NCBI RefSeq assembly: GCF_014851395.1
Contig: NW_024041484.1
Span: forward strand, 6,396,183-6,460,182
Source of the DNA: Micropterus salmoides
Taxonomy: Eukaryota > Chordata > Actinopteri > Centrarchiformes > Centrarchidae
Reading direction: 5' to 3'
Length of the DNA stretch: 64,000 bases
Part shown: positions 24,022 to 36,123 of the stretch, one piece after another
Layout: each line of letters begins with the position of its first letter
Position numbering within the stretch: the stretch's first letter is position 1
The notes under the pieces: model-generated
Seen by the model: the letters and a program-made list of their open reading frames with translations, nothing else
Databases searched by the model: none
What the model was told of the DNA's origin: nothing
Translations under genes and position numbers: made by a program

Positions 24022-25164
24022 CTCCGTAAGTGGTAAGAAATGGCAGATTCAAATTACTTGAATGTGGATTGAGCAGAGATGCGTCTCGTTATCACAGAGA
24101 CGTCCCTCCCTCTTATTTCGTACCTTCAACCCATGTCATGTGTGTTTTTTCACTAGATGAATAAGAACATCTGCACACCGTACTGTTTCCTTGATAATTA
24201 TATTATATATTAAATATATTAATAGTTTGACATATTGGGAATCATATTCATTCCCTTTCTTGCCAAGAGAGTAGACCAGAGTGGTCTCAATCTTTTCATC
24301 TAACTCTCAAAATAAACATTATTAATAAGCTCAAACTATTACTATCACAACTCTGCTTATTTTAAGTCACTGCTTCAATTGTATTAACAAATAGGTGAAT
24401 TTGTTGAATAGTTGAATATGGAAAAGAACTGGAGGTGTCATTGCAAGTCCGTAGTTTTGGATTACATAACAATGTACAAGTTCCAAATGGCAGCAAATAT
24501 TGGGAAGCTCCAATACCCAGAAATGCTGTAATATGCACACAACGTGTTCACCAAGCCTAACTGGTTTTCTCAAAATGTGGTTGTTTTTTTTTTAAACAGT
24601 GTGTCCTTGTAATATACAACTGTAGACAGATGCCATGAATATGTATCTGATAGCATGAAGGCTCGGTACATTGGTACATTGAATCTCTTTGGTGGACCAG
24701 GTCGAACCTTTCATGTTCATCACATGACATTAGTGTCACTATGAGGTGAGGGTGTCCCGCACATTGTTTGGTAACAGTATGTGAGGCGTTGACAGACATG
24801 ATTCAGAGATGAACACCTGAAAGGATGTCTGCATACAAGCCATGAGCATTGATGGCATATTGCTCAGTTAGTCAGTGTGAAGAATCTTTGTTCTGCCACA
24901 TACTGTATCATACGGATCCAGGCGGGAACTTCTGTAGCATTGGAAATTTTTAATAACTCAGAGCACACGCACTGTTGACATTTATTTCAAAACACAAATG
25001 AATGAAATGACAGAAATCCTTGTTTGTCTCCTTCTTTTGTAGAAATTCAAAGACACCATGCTTCTATCTTCATAACATCTTTAAGTACATGGCTCTTGTC
25101 ATCAAAAAAAAAACAGCATGGGAATAAGTGTTTGACTTTATTGTGTTGGATGGCCCCACTTATG

Positions 25165-25165
<1 letters not shown>
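24022..25165. other. Intergenic DNA, no gene recognised
   Basis: Apart from the fold-back remnant near 24220, nothing identifiable. Confidence 0.4.
24220..24315 (+). repeat. Internally deleted fold-back element (family of 44986)
   Basis: The left terminal word set (agtttgacatattggga, ctttcttgccaagag) is followed almost directly by the right terminal set (ggtctcaatcttttcatc, taactctcaaaataaac), so only the two ends remain. Confidence 0.55.

Positions 25166-25200
<35 letters not shown>
25166..25200. repeat. (CA)n microsatellite
   Basis: About 17 uninterrupted CA units. Confidence 0.95.
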
Positions 25201-25202
<2 letters not shown>

Positions 25203-26189
25203 GATCAATCTCTTCTCTGGACACACAGGACACACCCATCTTATTATCATATAAGCATGAGGAAATATAAAATAAAAGTTTTTATTTATTTTATCAAATT
25301 AGTGATAAAAGAAAACAATCTTGCCTTTTTACCAACTGGTTGGAGGTTAAAGGAAAATAGTTTAGCATTTATTTTTAGATTTCAATTGAAAAATTTAGCT
25401 AAATGGATTATTGATTGACGTAGTCACTTATATTTTCGACTTGTGTGATAACCCTTTTCCTATATTTTTTCAGGTTCCAGGCACTGTATTTCTACACAGC
25501 GTAAGATGGAAATGGCCAGGTTTATCACAGGTTTTTTTAGAAGTGTATTTGACTTTTTCACAAACAACAGCATGGGCAGTCCTGGTCTTGTAATAATCTA
25601 CAGTCACAGAATCACATTACAGCAGCTCCGCTACACCATCCAGGAGGCACTTGAGAGAGTAAAAGCCATTTGTGTGTAGTTCAGTAGGAAAAATGATGAT
25701 TTGAATGACGAAATCTTAGTTGAGATGACTTTTTTTCTGCAAGACATATTCTATTTTTCAGTCAGTCAGTGTCCCAGCATTTTGTGTAGCTTCATTTTCT
25801 GTATGTATAGGTGTGTATTTTGAGCCTGTTTGTCAAGATGTGTGTGTGTGTGGCCCCACCAGTCAGGGATCCTTTTCCTTTGCCACCATGTTGACACACG
25901 TGTGCATGCAGGGACAAATGTGGGAGGTTAAAAAGGGCTGTGCGTGTCAGGTGTCATGCTCTCATCACTGCATGAATGTAAAGACAACCCACTTCGGCAT
26001 ATGCACACACTTACCTCTTTCAGCCTCTACAGAGAAGACAGGTGAAAGGTGTAGCTGAGTGGAGGTTAGAGAGTTCACATTCCAGGTAGAGAACATGAGG
26101 CCTGTCCTTGAGCGACACTCCAAGCTACAACCATTTCAGTTGTTTCACCAGCTTTGAGTTTGCGTTTCTGAATAACTGTTGTCCTACAT

Positions 26190-26570
26190 GCAAAAATGCT
26201 GCTTTTTAGAGCCACAGATTTATTTGTCCACCACTTTCCTACTACGTCACTTGTGGTCGGTTTAAATGGTCAAGGGGTCAAATCCAAAAAAATTATGCAG
26301 GTGGCAGGCATTCAGACGAAGCGTTTGCTTCACGCTCAGCAGATCCTCCCTCTTTCTCTAAGAAGCGTGTCATCTGCAGCTCCGGAAACAATAACATTCT
26401 CCCTCAGGGACTTCTTTTGGTCCCCTCAACCCCCCTTTAACCGTCTGGACAAAAGCCCAAGGGGGGAAAAAGATTCCCCTTGATAGGGCACGGCCGCTTA
26501 GAAACTTCCAGAGGCCCTTTCCATTTGTTCAGCTGCCTGATGGAAAAGTACAGGGCTTACATGGCCCGCC
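26190..26570. promoter_or_regulatory. GC-richer single-copy block, candidate conserved non-coding DNA
   Basis: This block has higher G+C than its flanks and no repeat family I recognise. It contains a 95-codon plus frame (26196-26483) that resembles no known protein. Between two divergent genes it is a candidate cis-regulatory element, on composition alone. A (CCCA)n run follows at 26568-26590. Confidence 0.25.
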
Positions 26571-29480
26571 ACCCACCCACCCACCCACTTGTATGGTGGC
26601 ATCTCCTCCTCCTGTGCTGCAGCTCTGTGTGTAGAATTAGTTCAACTCAATTTGTGAAAACAACTGGCGCATGACGTTCCATCAGACAAATCCCTGTTTG
26701 TGCAAACACTCCCACAAGGGGCAACTTCTCATCATGAGTGGTGACACAGCAGGAAAAAACAAGACAGGGAATCAGGATTTGATTCTGATGACTGGCTTTA
26801 TTTGTTTGTTGCCATCTTGCTATCAATAAAATCTGATAAAAAAACACACCCACACAGTCCTCATAACGCAGATGAGCTTAATTGTTAGTGTTAAAAGGTA
26901 AATAATTTGGGTTCATTGATATTTAATCATACATATTGCTGTGTGTTCCAGAGAAAAGTTTTTTAGGTCATTTTTCATAGATGCTCAAGCCCAGTTTTAA
27001 AGCAGCTATAATCTTTTTTTTTTTTAATAGCAATGGATCAGGTGCCTGTATGTCATGTGAAAAGGCTCGCTAGAAAGTAGAAGAGAAATAACGTTAAATG
27101 AATGCTGATATTGCTCCAGGAAATGTTGGCTGTATTGTGATAGCATATCCAGACCCAGAATGGCCTTAAATGTTAATTTGATGTATTTTGGCATCATATT
27201 CAGACTGTAAGAACTGAAGCCCCCATTAGGATGCAATAATGAGGATAGATCATACATCAACTTTGAGCACGACATAGATACCCCACTGCAGGAGAGCTCC
27301 AGGAGAGCAGGGGGACGCTAAAGGGACAACTATGATTAGCTCATGTGACCAGTGAATTAACTACAGGCTACCTTTATCAGTCACATGGGGACAAAGATAG
27401 CTGATGGCTATTTTTGGATTTGAAAGAGAGGTCTGCTTGTTGGGTCTTGTGTCAGAGGCTTACACTAGAAGGTCCAAGTTCCACCAGATAATATTTATTT
27501 TCATATAGGAATGGTTATATTTAGATGCGATATTACAGATGGTGAACGCTGATGGTTATTGCAGATGGATATTATTAGGCATAAAGTTAGAAATAAACGG
27601 TTATGTGTAACTATTTGAGACTAGAAATATCAGTGTCAGGTTAGAAATAGACAGTATAGAATATAGACAGTAGGATAGTCAGTTGCTGCGACTTCAGCTA
27701 CATGACACTGATTAGCCTACTTCTCTGGCTCTCGTTCAGCTGCACTTACCTCTAAAGGAGAAGGAAAAAATAAAACAAGTATTGCATTATTTATCACCAT
27801 TTGGAAAAGGAGGCTAAATTTATTTTCCCAGAACTAGTCCTGGTATCAGGATTAGAAAAAGGTGTAGACACCTTAACCAGATTAGTTTATTTGATGTGAA
27901 TTAAAGGTACACCAATGAATATTTTTATATTAACAATGGAATAAATGGCTATGGCCATTGAAAGGTGTCGCTTGCAATGAAAATACACAGAATATTGTCA
28001 CTACTCTGCACTTCCCTTCAACTTCAACTTTCAGCTCAACCCTATGTCATTGTTCACCCTCACAGATCCATCACGCTGTTGCAGCAAAAGGAATTCTGAT
28101 AAGCAACCTGCTAGTTATCACAACTAGCTAGTGAAGACAGGCAAGTAGAATCAGCCTGTGCTCGGCAGAAAAACAGCTGTATAGGCTGATTGTGCAGCAG
28201 CGTATTACAGCGATGAAATGTGTATGGGTCAAACATATTCAGGATTTCAATCCAGGAGACAGGGGTTCAAGTCCTGTGTGAAACCAAGTAATCATTGAGT
28301 TATTTAACATTAAATAACATTACGTAGTGACTAACGTTATGTGACTGACTTTACTTACTAATTTTTACTCAAACCACAATCTCTTCCTAAACCTAACCAC
28401 ATACTTTTGTTGCCTAAACCTAAAGAAGTTCTTTTGTTGCCTACGTTGACCACATGTTTAAAGTACTTCCAGTCCTTTTGGGGAACAAAATTAGGACATG
28501 TTGGATAAACTGGGGGGATCCCTATGATCCCATGTGTCTCTTGATATAAAGTAACATTGTAAGAGATTGGTATGGGTTAACTTTGCAGTTCAAACTGAAA
28601 AATATCTCAAGGTAGATGGACTTTTTTATAGCAGTTTGATGGTAAAATCCGTTCAACCATTGTGGAGTTACCAGGGTCCAAATTCAAGGTCTTGCCCTCA
28701 AATTTGAGGGCAGATTTCAATGAGTATAACATCAGTAGGCTGTATAAGCTGTAGATGGGTGATTTCAACATACTGGCCCAGGGAAACATACATTGAACAT
28801 TTGATCTACGGAAAAAACATTGCTGGGATCATAACACTCTTTGAAAGGTCTGCTCATTATGTCATATTAAGAGGATAGTGAAATGGGTAACATAGTACAT
28901 AGGATGTGCACAGCACCAAACAGTCAAGTTACCAACTAATGTTAGCTAGTGACGAATGTCAAACATCTAGCTAAAATTAGCTAAAGACACATATTTTCTT
29001 AGGAGTTGTTGGAGACCAAACAGAGCTGAAAGGAAAATGATTTTTAGGCATAGTCAGGTGGCTAGAAACACAACTCCAAATGAATGCTAATGTTTCTCCA
29101 TGACTGTTTGCTAAAAGATTTGCCATTCAAAGGTTAAGGAGATAATATTGCCATGTTAGCTTGTGGCGGGTGCCTTCAAGTGATTAAAAAAATTATGCAG
29201 ATTTTAAATGAGTGTAGCATCTTCTTTTCTGTTTTGATTCTGTACATCCAGCAGATATGAAGAATAACTAATCCAACTGACTTAAACCAAAGATTTCATG
29301 AATGCAACAAACAATAAACACAAAGTATGTCACTCCATTTTCCTTGTGGGTTACTGTGACACCATGCAGATCTTCTTAAACAGAAGGAGAAAACAAGAAG
29401 AGAGAATCCAGATTTGAAATGCGTCACACCAGATGGCCTGTAAATCATTCTTTTCTCTGCTGTGTTTCCAAAGATAATAA
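26571..29480. other. Intergenic DNA with old repeat fragments
   Basis: Contains a poly-T at 27015, a fragment with tctggggttcaagtcctg-like and ttttgttgcctaaacctaa words at 28255-28455 that resembles a dispersed fish repeat, a perfect 20-bp palindrome at 28693-28712, and at 28900-29080 sequence like that at 10390. No gene. Confidence 0.45.
28255..28460. repeat. Dispersed repeat with 'TTGCCTAAACCTAA' words
   Basis: The words ttcctaaacctaaccacata and ttttgttgcctaaacctaa repeat within the block. Inverse-orientation relatives (ggctaggtttagacaacaaa) occur at 31300-31325. Confidence 0.45.
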
Positions 29481-29890
29481 TTCCGCTAATAACAAAGCAG
29501 AAAATATTGACAGGATGAGCCAAGCTGTGCAGTAACTGACAAACTGCACATGTCTCCTGTTTTCTCCAAACCTTTTGGGACACGTGTGCGTCGTGGCGGT
29601 GGTCCCATCAAACCAGCCGACCGTTGGACTGTTTGGCACCCCGACAGCAGGAGAGGAGCGGGGGGCTCCTTTCATGAGCATGTGAATGTCAATAGCAGCC
29701 TCAATCACCAAAAACCCACCCCCAGACCCATTAGCGTGTAGGGGCCGGAAAAATAGACTTTGGAAAAACACATTGCATAAGACCTTATGTAACAAGCTTC
29801 AGAAATTAATAGCTGGAGCAAATAAGCGGAAGAATTGGGAAATTATGTCGAGGCCTTGCAGTATTGTGTTGTGTCGTCCTGGTACAGGGG
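29480..29890. promoter_or_regulatory. CpG-containing single-copy block, candidate regulatory DNA
   Basis: Includes several CpGs (gtgtgcgtcgtggcggtgg), the ordered string ccacccccagacccattag and no repeat signature I know. Frames on both strands of about 60-116 codons overlap here, with none recognisable. I infer possible conserved non-coding sequence between amigo2 and slc38a4. Confidence 0.25.
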
Positions 29891-31810
29891 GCACACAGGA
29901 GGGCTCAGGGGAATCAGGAACAGGAATGCTAACTAACTTGTCATGGCTAGACACCCTGAGTAGGACAGTTTTAGAACAAGTGGTGAGTTTCTTTCAGACA
30001 CAATATACTGTTAACATCCTGTTTAAAAAATAAATGGATCAAAATAGCTATCCACTGACAACAGCAACATTCCCTCCACATCAGCAATAATTTTTTCCGG
30101 ATGTATAGTGGTATCTACTTTGTCTACTACTGTCACTCAAAAAAACAAAATGAAACAGTAAAATAATTGATGAAGTGAAGTAAGTCAGACTGTTGACCAA
30201 ATTAATCAAAAGATCTTGGTAAGTTTGCAGCAAAAAATTATTTTCAGTATTTTACTGAATCACATCAGGACAATTACTGACAAAAACTGTGGTTTCCTGT
30301 AATTCTCTAAACTGTCACTCTTGCAGCAAACCCCACCCACGTGAGGTGTATCTGAGTTAAAACATGTCATAAATCTGTGTATAGTGTTTGCAAACACACT
30401 TAAACCCAAATCTGACTTCTTTGAGATAAGAAAGAACCTGTCAGTTTTCTCATCTTTCCTCACTGTTTCCACAGTGTAGAAGGGCAATGACATTTCAGCA
30501 CACTGAGTTATTGAGTTAGTGATTATTCCTAATAGCCACAGGTTCATTTCCATGTGATGCAACACATGCATGCTCATATGATATGAATGTAATTATTTTT
30601 TAACTCCTTATGTCAGCTCTTGGAAATATTGCTACTGCTTTAGAAACCAAAAAAATGTTATAAGCTCTGAAGATTTGTTTTCTTTTTTCTTTTATCTGAT
30701 AGTTCCAGTCAAAGACACACCTAAAAGGTTTTGGAACTTTCCATGAATTTCAGCTTTGTAAGTTTGGTATAGCATGTTCAAAAGAAAAAAAAAACTTTAA
30801 GTTTAGATACAGGACTGGACAGAATAGCTGGTAAATAACACAATCTACGTAAATGTATGCAAGTGTACATATATATATATGCATGTGTGTATGTATATGT
30901 TTGCATATATGTATATATGGGTGTGTAAGTATGTGTGTGGATATGTATTCATAGTTGTTTGTTGTTCTGTGTTTGTATTCATTAGAGTTCTCATGACATT
31001 TTATTACAATGTTCCAAAACTAATTGACATGGCCATTTGTAAATGAAATATTTGCATACTCTTTGTTGGTCGTAAATACAGTAAACTATAAGTCATTTAA
31101 AAAATAAATAAATCAACTCGAATGAACTTGTAGTAAAGGTCAGCTGACCCACTTGAGCCTATGTGTTTGATGCTCGTAACTTTAGGTACTCTTCTATAAA
31201 CATTGTCGTGTAAATTACTTCTATATATTACTAAACCTTGACCTTGTGGTGACGCATGTAATTGTGACCTGGGTTATGTTAAGAGGAAGCTTGAGACCTG
31301 CATGTGGCTAGGTTTAGACAACAAAATTGCTTTGGTTTAAAGGTAGGGTTGACTTTTTCAATATTTAACCCCAGACCACAAACATTAACCAAGTGCTCTT
31401 AGTGCCTGAACGAAATCATAAAAACAGTGTTTTAGTTACTAAGAGAAGATTTTATATGAAAAAACAAATGAACACTTTGCTAATACTGCACAAACATTTT
31501 AGAAGTGGCATTACGTTCCTTTCAAAATGCTAATTAGTAGTGTATGAACATGTTAGCCAGAACTTTCCCTGAACTGTCAATGTTTCAAATGTATCCACGA
31601 CATATTGTGAGACTGTGGCTGTAATGACAAACTGAATGTGTGTGAGAGTGTGAGGAGTAGTGTTATTGAAAAGGAGTATTCATGCTTGACAAACCCACTC
31701 TGGGAGGATTAAAGTTTGAAAAAAAGGCAGTTTACTGTGCGTTCCAATCATACATTTAGAACTAAATCACATATGCATAAATTAAGTGACCACCATGCAC
31801 AGCTCTTATA
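29891..31810. other. Intergenic DNA, no gene recognised
   Basis: A TA/TG-rich simple stretch lies at 30868-30940, and a 'ctaggtttagacaac' repeat fragment at 31235-31400. Nothing else assigned. Confidence 0.45.
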
Positions 31811-32954
31811 ACAGTTTTTCTCGATTGTTTAAACACATTTCTTGAAATTATGCCTCTTTTTCTCGAAACTCTAAACACAAATCCACAACTTCTCACCCAA
31901 TTCCCCAAACATTCTATTTTCAGGTCAAAATGAAGCTCTCCACTCAAAACCATTTATATCTTGCTGAAAAATTAAACTTTGCCCTCAGACCGGACACACA
32001 AGCCCTCAAAATTAAATGAAACACTGCATTCAAACTGCCATAAACACATCCCAAATTGAAGCATTTGCATCAGATGGCAACACTTTTTAGTAAGATCCTT
32101 GATATACCATTTACACACTGTTGTTCTAAATCTAAAGCTCTTTTGTCTTTCATAGGCTTATGTGTACATTTCCATACAATGTACTAGAGTGAAAGTAATC
32201 TTCTAAGATGTGCTGAGAAGTACACTGTAAACACCAATACAATGTTGAAACAGAAAATATTTATTTGGCAAAACATTACAGTTGTAACAGTAGCACAGTG
32301 TTGTATCCAGCAGCATACAAGAAAAGGAAACCATAAACATGCAAACCAAAAGTATCAATTTTACTTTTATTGCCAAAAATGAATGTTTACAATACTGTAC
32401 TGCAGAAACAACTGTTAGATTGTTGCAGCCTGTTCTAATTTCTAAAGGTTCAAATTATGGATGCCAATATAAAGCAACTCAAGTTGGGCTGGATTCTCAG
32501 TCCAGCTTCTCTCATTGTCATCCTGTGGTTAATCACGTGATCAAGTATGGCCCTGAACTCATCAGTGATGGCTCTCCTTCCTTCTCTTCTTTGTCCTCGT
32601 CCTCTTCCTCGTCTTCCAACTTTTCCTCCTTGAACTTGTCCTTCTCCCCTTGCTCTCTGTCCATTGTTGGCATCCATTGTTCAAAACACTCAGACTCTGG
32701 CACTTTTATCTATCTATCAAAGCATCTGATGAATTTTGACTTTTTGTGTTTCCACCTGGCTAGTTGTGTGTTAATTGAACTCACCCTGCACTGACTGAGT
32801 GAACAATATTGAATGTCAGTGTTTTCTCAATGACCACATGGTGTAGGCAATGAGAAATGAAGGGATTTGTGTGTAGATTTATGTGAAAAATGGAGTTATG
32901 ATCGTGAAATTTTAGATCAATAATTATAGTGTTTGAGCAATGGAGAAAAACTGT
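31811..32954 (-). mobile_element. Decayed Tc1/mariner-like transposon, 1.1 kb
   Basis: The termini are inverted: acagtttttctcgattg at the left and caatggagaaaaactgt at the right (about 26 bp, with a few mismatches). TA precedes the left end; the right flank is AA, one change from TA. A transposase N-terminal relic lies inside on the minus strand. At 1.1 kb with only about 75 codons open, the copy is dead and internally deleted or decayed. Confidence 0.72.
32450..32677 (-). pseudogene. Transposase N-terminal relic (Tc1/mariner-like, helix-turn-helix)
   Basis: This 75-codon frame begins with a Gly/Arg-rich stretch and continues ITDEFRAILDHVINHRMTM then REAGLRIQPNLS. From memory this is the pattern of the N-terminal DNA-binding region of a Tc1/mariner-like (DDE) transposase family widespread in fish genomes. 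The frame stops soon after the first helix-turn-helix, and no catalytic DDE region is visible, so it cannot encode active transposase. Confidence 0.65.
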
Positions 32955-34735
32955 AATCAAGCACATTATTTATGCACAGCAAAGTCTTCTCTAGGCCACC
33001 ATAATGGAGTCAGAAATGCTTACTGGAAGATCTGTGACTCGGTTGACTCTGATATTAATGTTGGATTTATTGTTGAAACACTTCATCTTAACTTTATTTT
33101 GAGGTCAATTCAATTCGTTTTTTGGTGTAGTTATTAGTGTACAGACCTGAGTGATATTAATAGTCTGTCTTTGCTCTCATGGTCAAAACAACACCCATCT
33201 GGATAAACATCCATTTGGAAGAGGTGAAGGGTCTTTGTCAGGGTCTGCGCTCTCATCCCTCTAACAGATGAGAACTTCTTTTTACTCTAAATCAAGCAGA
33301 CAGATGTTTGATGTAACATAAACACATACACTGGGTGTGAGCATTCGCCCTCATGTGCTGTTTGTCCATCAAACCACAGCAAAACACAGATGTGGTTATT
33401 ATCCAGGAAACAGTGGGTGCCATGCTTTTCTCTCTGACCGTGAGCAAGACAGACGTTCCTGAGATTTCCTGTATGGAATAAAGTAAATAAAGTGCAATCA
33501 AGTTTCCCCAGTGATCATTCAAACAAGAGCAGAAATTTGTTCAGTACGTTTGTGTCACCAGTTACCTAACAAGAGCTTTTGTTTGACTGGTTTGCTCAAT
33601 GACAGTTATCCCACAGTAACAGGGTACACTCCAGTTCAGAAGTTTATGTAAGCACTATTTGTCAGTAAAATGCTCAAGTCCAAGCTATCATGTTCAAAAT
33701 TGTTTGAACAAAGTGGGCAGGACGGCTGCCGGCTGGTTGCATGTCACCGTGCAAATTTAACTCTCAAGTATCTCGGGAAACTACTGGGCAGAGTTACAGT
33801 CGTTCGCCGGAAGTTAAAACAACATGTTGCTTAGTTTGTGACGTGCTGATCTCATGTTGAAAACTGTGTGATTCTCTTCTTTATTAATCCAATTTGTCAA
33901 CCAAGGACTAAATTAAGTTTTGTGGAGAGGAAAAGACTTCCTCCATTACACTCAGATATGCAGCTAAGCATCAAGTCAAATTAATTACAGCAACTCAAAG
34001 TTCCCAACACAAAGGCAAAAGTGACAAAAGAAAAGAAGGAGCGATATATTTCACATGGCTGGAAGCACCTTTGTTGCTTCTTTCATCATGCAGGTCAAGT
34101 GTAATTTCAGTAAAGAGCTAATGTGAGTTCACCCACTCCATTATCTTTATTGCAAGAGGTTAATGGGCCAAAGTGGAGCAACTCTCGGAGAAGCTCACGT
34201 TCATGCACGTGAGGGATTTTCAGGTTACTATCTTTAGGTAATTTCAGTGTGAACAGTGTAAACTCAGGATTTAACTAACATTACCAATATCTTCCATGTT
34301 TTCTGATACAATGGTTAATAATTGTGTTAACATTACTTGAAATTTCCAAAATTATACAACTTTGTTTTTCAGCATTATAAAAATGTTATTCATACTTCGC
34401 ACCATCCCTTAACCACCTCCTACCTCATATCTTGCTGCATGCTGTAACACTGTAACGGTATGTAAATTTGCATGAAAGTTCTGTAACTGACAAGCTATTT
34501 TCCATTTCTACCACTCTACAGCTAATAAATAAAAATTTTTATTAAACTAAACTAACTTATTAGAAAATAACAATGAATCTTTGGTAACTGCAGACAGTCC
34601 AGTCTGACCAATCTTTTCAGAAAAATGTCAAAAAGGGAAATGTGTAGCAAAATTGTGTCTTGACTAATAACTGTCTTTAGTGCATAAATATGTTGTGAAA
34701 TGCAGATGTAAACTTTAAGAATGACTCCATTCCAC
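32955..34735. other. Intergenic DNA, no gene recognised
   Basis: A+T-rich DNA with a few open frames under 80 codons and no identifiable features. Confidence 0.45.
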
Positions 34736-34738
34736 TTA

Positions 34739-35403
34739 GGCCCCATCCACACTACTCCAGTTTTGTTTAAAAACAGTTTTAAAACGAATACGATCTCCGT
34801 CCACACCAGCGTTTTAGCTGCGTTTCAGAGTTGATCTCTACATTAAAACGACTGAAAACGCACATCTAGCGGCCGTTCACGTACAATGGGCATGTGCATG
34901 CCGGTGTAAACATGAAGCAGATGGTCTCTTCTGTAGTTACAGAAGATTTGGTGAAAGAATATAGTAATGCAGACGATCAGACCAGATTTTTTTTTGCATG
35001 GACCAATAATGAGCTGGGACTGTGAATGTAACACGGTGTTACAGTAAAAGTGGCTGTGGCGGCAGAAAACAGACTGGGAGTCGTTGCAAAGTAAATACAG
35101 CAAGACACACAGTACAAAAGTAGGCTGTAAGTGTTATTTGCACGGTACAAAATATTTTAATACAAATACCAAATCAAAAACTCTGTCAGTAACATCGTGT
35201 TTCTACTTTGGTTGACTTATGAAAGTCCACTGTTTTTGCCAGTCCACACTAAAACACTACCCAGAGTTTTAAAACAAAAAACGGGGTCTGCAGCATTTTC
35301 AAATTTCTCTATTTTAGGTCTTGGTTTTGCCATATTAGTCCGGACAGGAGGTGCAAACATAGCTAAAGTTTTAAAACAAAAACGCAGTAGTGTGGAAGGG
35401 GTC
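34739..35403 (+). mobile_element. Copy 2 (fullest) of inverted-repeat family 'F4'
   Basis: The termini are inverted: ggccccatccacactact, then gttttgtttaaaaac, on the left; and gttttaaaacaaaaacg, then agtagtgtggaaggggtc, on the right. Left flank TTA and right flank TCA are compatible with a decayed 3-bp TTA/TAA duplication as in PIF/Harbinger, but this is weak. No transposase frame. The 665-bp body includes the marker gcacatctagcggccgttc shared with the other copies. Confidence 0.72.
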
Positions 35404-35540
35404 TCAGTTGTCTCAGCAATATCTGACATAAAAGCATCCCACATTCTCAGCCTTATGGTTAAGTGTTAGCAATCACTTTCCTATTTACACATCCAGCAAA
35501 CACAGAGCAACACGGGCAGTTATTTGGAGTCGTGTTTATA

Positions 35541-36123
35541 GCCCCTTTTCCACTGCACAGTACCAGCCTGACTCGGCTCGCCTTTGTTTGGTTTTCCATT
35601 GTGGAAAAGTTGTACCTGTACCTGCTTCCAGGTACTTTTTTCGTATCACCTCCATCGAGGTTCCAAGCGAGCTGAGGCAATACTAAAATGTGACGTGAAA
35701 ACACAGCAGACTGCTGATTGGTCAGAGAGAATCGTCACTATTCACTGCATCATCATTGCGTGCGCCAACTGTGTACATTTCAAATATTGCTATTCAAGTT
35801 TTGCAAAAAGTGATGGCCAAAAATGCCCGCTCACAGCCCGCCGTCACACATGGGAGGAAAACACAGCTGGAAGGTTTTCATACCGCCAATCTCTCTTTAC
35901 ATTCTGAGGAATGTTGAAACATTTTAACTTAAATCAAGAGACAGCTGTATGTGGGTCGCCGGTGTGTGTCGCATTGAACATTACGTTGCGGCAGTTGTTG
36001 CGTCGCTATGACGGCCAGTAACATTGAGGGGTACTATCTCTGGGTACCATCTGCAATGGAAAATGGAGCACGGCCAAACCGAGTTGAGTAGAGCTGAGCT
36101 GGTACTGGTAATGGAAAAGCGGC
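35541..36123. mobile_element. Fold-back DNA element, 583 bp
   Basis: Left terminus gccccttttccactgcacag then taccagcctgactcgg; right terminus, read on the other strand, gccgcttttccattacc then agtaccagctcagctc. The inverted ends are about 40 bp. An internal second pair (tggttttccattgtgg, ggtacctg-like words) adds secondary structure. Flanking triplets ATA and TTA are suggestive of a 3-bp duplication but not identical. Teleost genomes carry many relatives from memory. Confidence 0.7.

Noticed and set aside
32339..32794. 151-codon plus-strand frame with a Ser-rich run
   Set aside because: It is antisense to the Gly/Arg-rich transposase relic, which explains the Ser/Phe run.
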